44,173 nucleotides of DNA from Bacteroidia bacterium (GTDB lineage Bacteria; Bacteroidota; Bacteroidia; Bacteroidales; VadinHA17). The DNA lies in the NCBI GenBank assembly GCA_026391555.1, contig JAPLEB010000096.1, positions 1-44,173 of the forward strand, read 5' to 3'. Each line of letters opens with the position of its first letter. The stretch's first letter is position 1. Position numbers and translations under genes: made by a program. Below are positions 44,018 through 44,173 of the stretch, piece after piece. The notes under the pieces are model-generated. The model worked only from the letters and a program-made list of their open reading frames with translations, did no database searches and was not told where the DNA came from.

Positions 44018-44173
44018 ATTCAATGGTTTCGACAGGAAGCGCTGGTTTTCATTTCGGAAACGCATAAAGAGGACCTGGCAGCGCTCAAAAATGGATTTGA
44101 CAACCTTGATAAACATATCGAAAATATGAGATATTATGGTTTCAATCCTGTGATTTCAATAAATAAATTTGAT
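44018..44173 (+). pseudogene. Formate-tetrahydrofolate ligase, 5'-truncated fragment running off the window
   Basis: The frame that opens after a TAA at 44015-44017 encodes ALVFISETHKEDLAALKNGF, then DNLDKHIENMRYYG, FNPVISINKFD. It corresponds to the middle of formate-tetrahydrofolate ligase, whose family has GxxNLxKHIENxxxFGxxxVVAIN. The first 300 or so residues, including the ATP-binding loop, are missing: the 43851-44017 interval is non-coding. The gene may continue beyond the window, but it lacks a start here and is most likely a pseudogene. Confidence 0.7.

Overview
The window comes from a member of the Bacteroidota, most likely an anaerobic or facultative Bacteroidia. Four observations support this. 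Two secreted proteins carry type IX secretion (T9SS) C-terminal sorting tails. Shine-Dalgarno sequences are scarce, while several TAnnTTTG-type -7 boxes are visible. A large sulfatase complement is paired with an anaerobic sulfatase-maturing radical SAM enzyme. Spermidine is made by the carboxynorspermidine route. No SusC/SusD pair lies in the window, so the sulfatase region is the flank or remnant of a glycan-utilisation locus rather than a canonical one.

Region 1 (1-4566) is a defence graveyard. A type I-C CRISPR array (32-bp repeat, 8 complete copies) runs into a second array with an unrelated 30-bp repeat. The last repeat of that array abuts, in frame, a Cas2 gene of the kind normally found with Cas9 (II-C). 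Next come a RAYT/IS200-like transposase among many small hairpins, one isolated repeat resembling a Bacteroidota II-C repeat, and a 16-codon hsdR 5' stub. An intact rhuM follows, then an hsdS 3' stub overlapping a truncated HEPN gene, an orphan MNT nucleotidyltransferase and a decayed tyrosine recombinase. At 4512 the missing right-hand part of a I-C repeat reappears. The whole 547-4511 block therefore appears to lie inside one split I-C repeat.

Region 2 (4567-19346) is mostly housekeeping. It holds an SGNH lipoprotein, an APC-family amino-acid permease, a lysC-lysA pair with a terminator-like leader, and two tRNA-Leu genes. A GH3/beta-lactamase fusion sits beside an AmgK-like kinase and a MurU-like nucleotidyltransferase, which suggests peptidoglycan sugar recycling. 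A TrkH K+ transporter and the carboxynorspermidine dehydrogenase/decarboxylase pair complete it.

Region 3 (19594-43040) is a sulfatase island. It has six apparently intact sulfatases with a mix of Ser- and Cys-type formylglycine motifs, the maturase needed to activate them, a double pectate-lyase-fold T9SS protein, a DUF1080 protein and an AraC regulator. It is decaying: a GH92 mannosidase is shredded, two further sulfatases are stubs, and an IS1380 transposase is a fragment. A large membrane-spanning regulator (LamG, Kelch, TM, SARP-like DNA-binding domain) is interrupted by a single TGA. MITE-like inverted repeats are scattered through it.

Region 4 (43179-end) starts a one-carbon segment: a corrinoid protein followed by a 5'-truncated formate-tetrahydrofolate ligase fragment that runs off the window.
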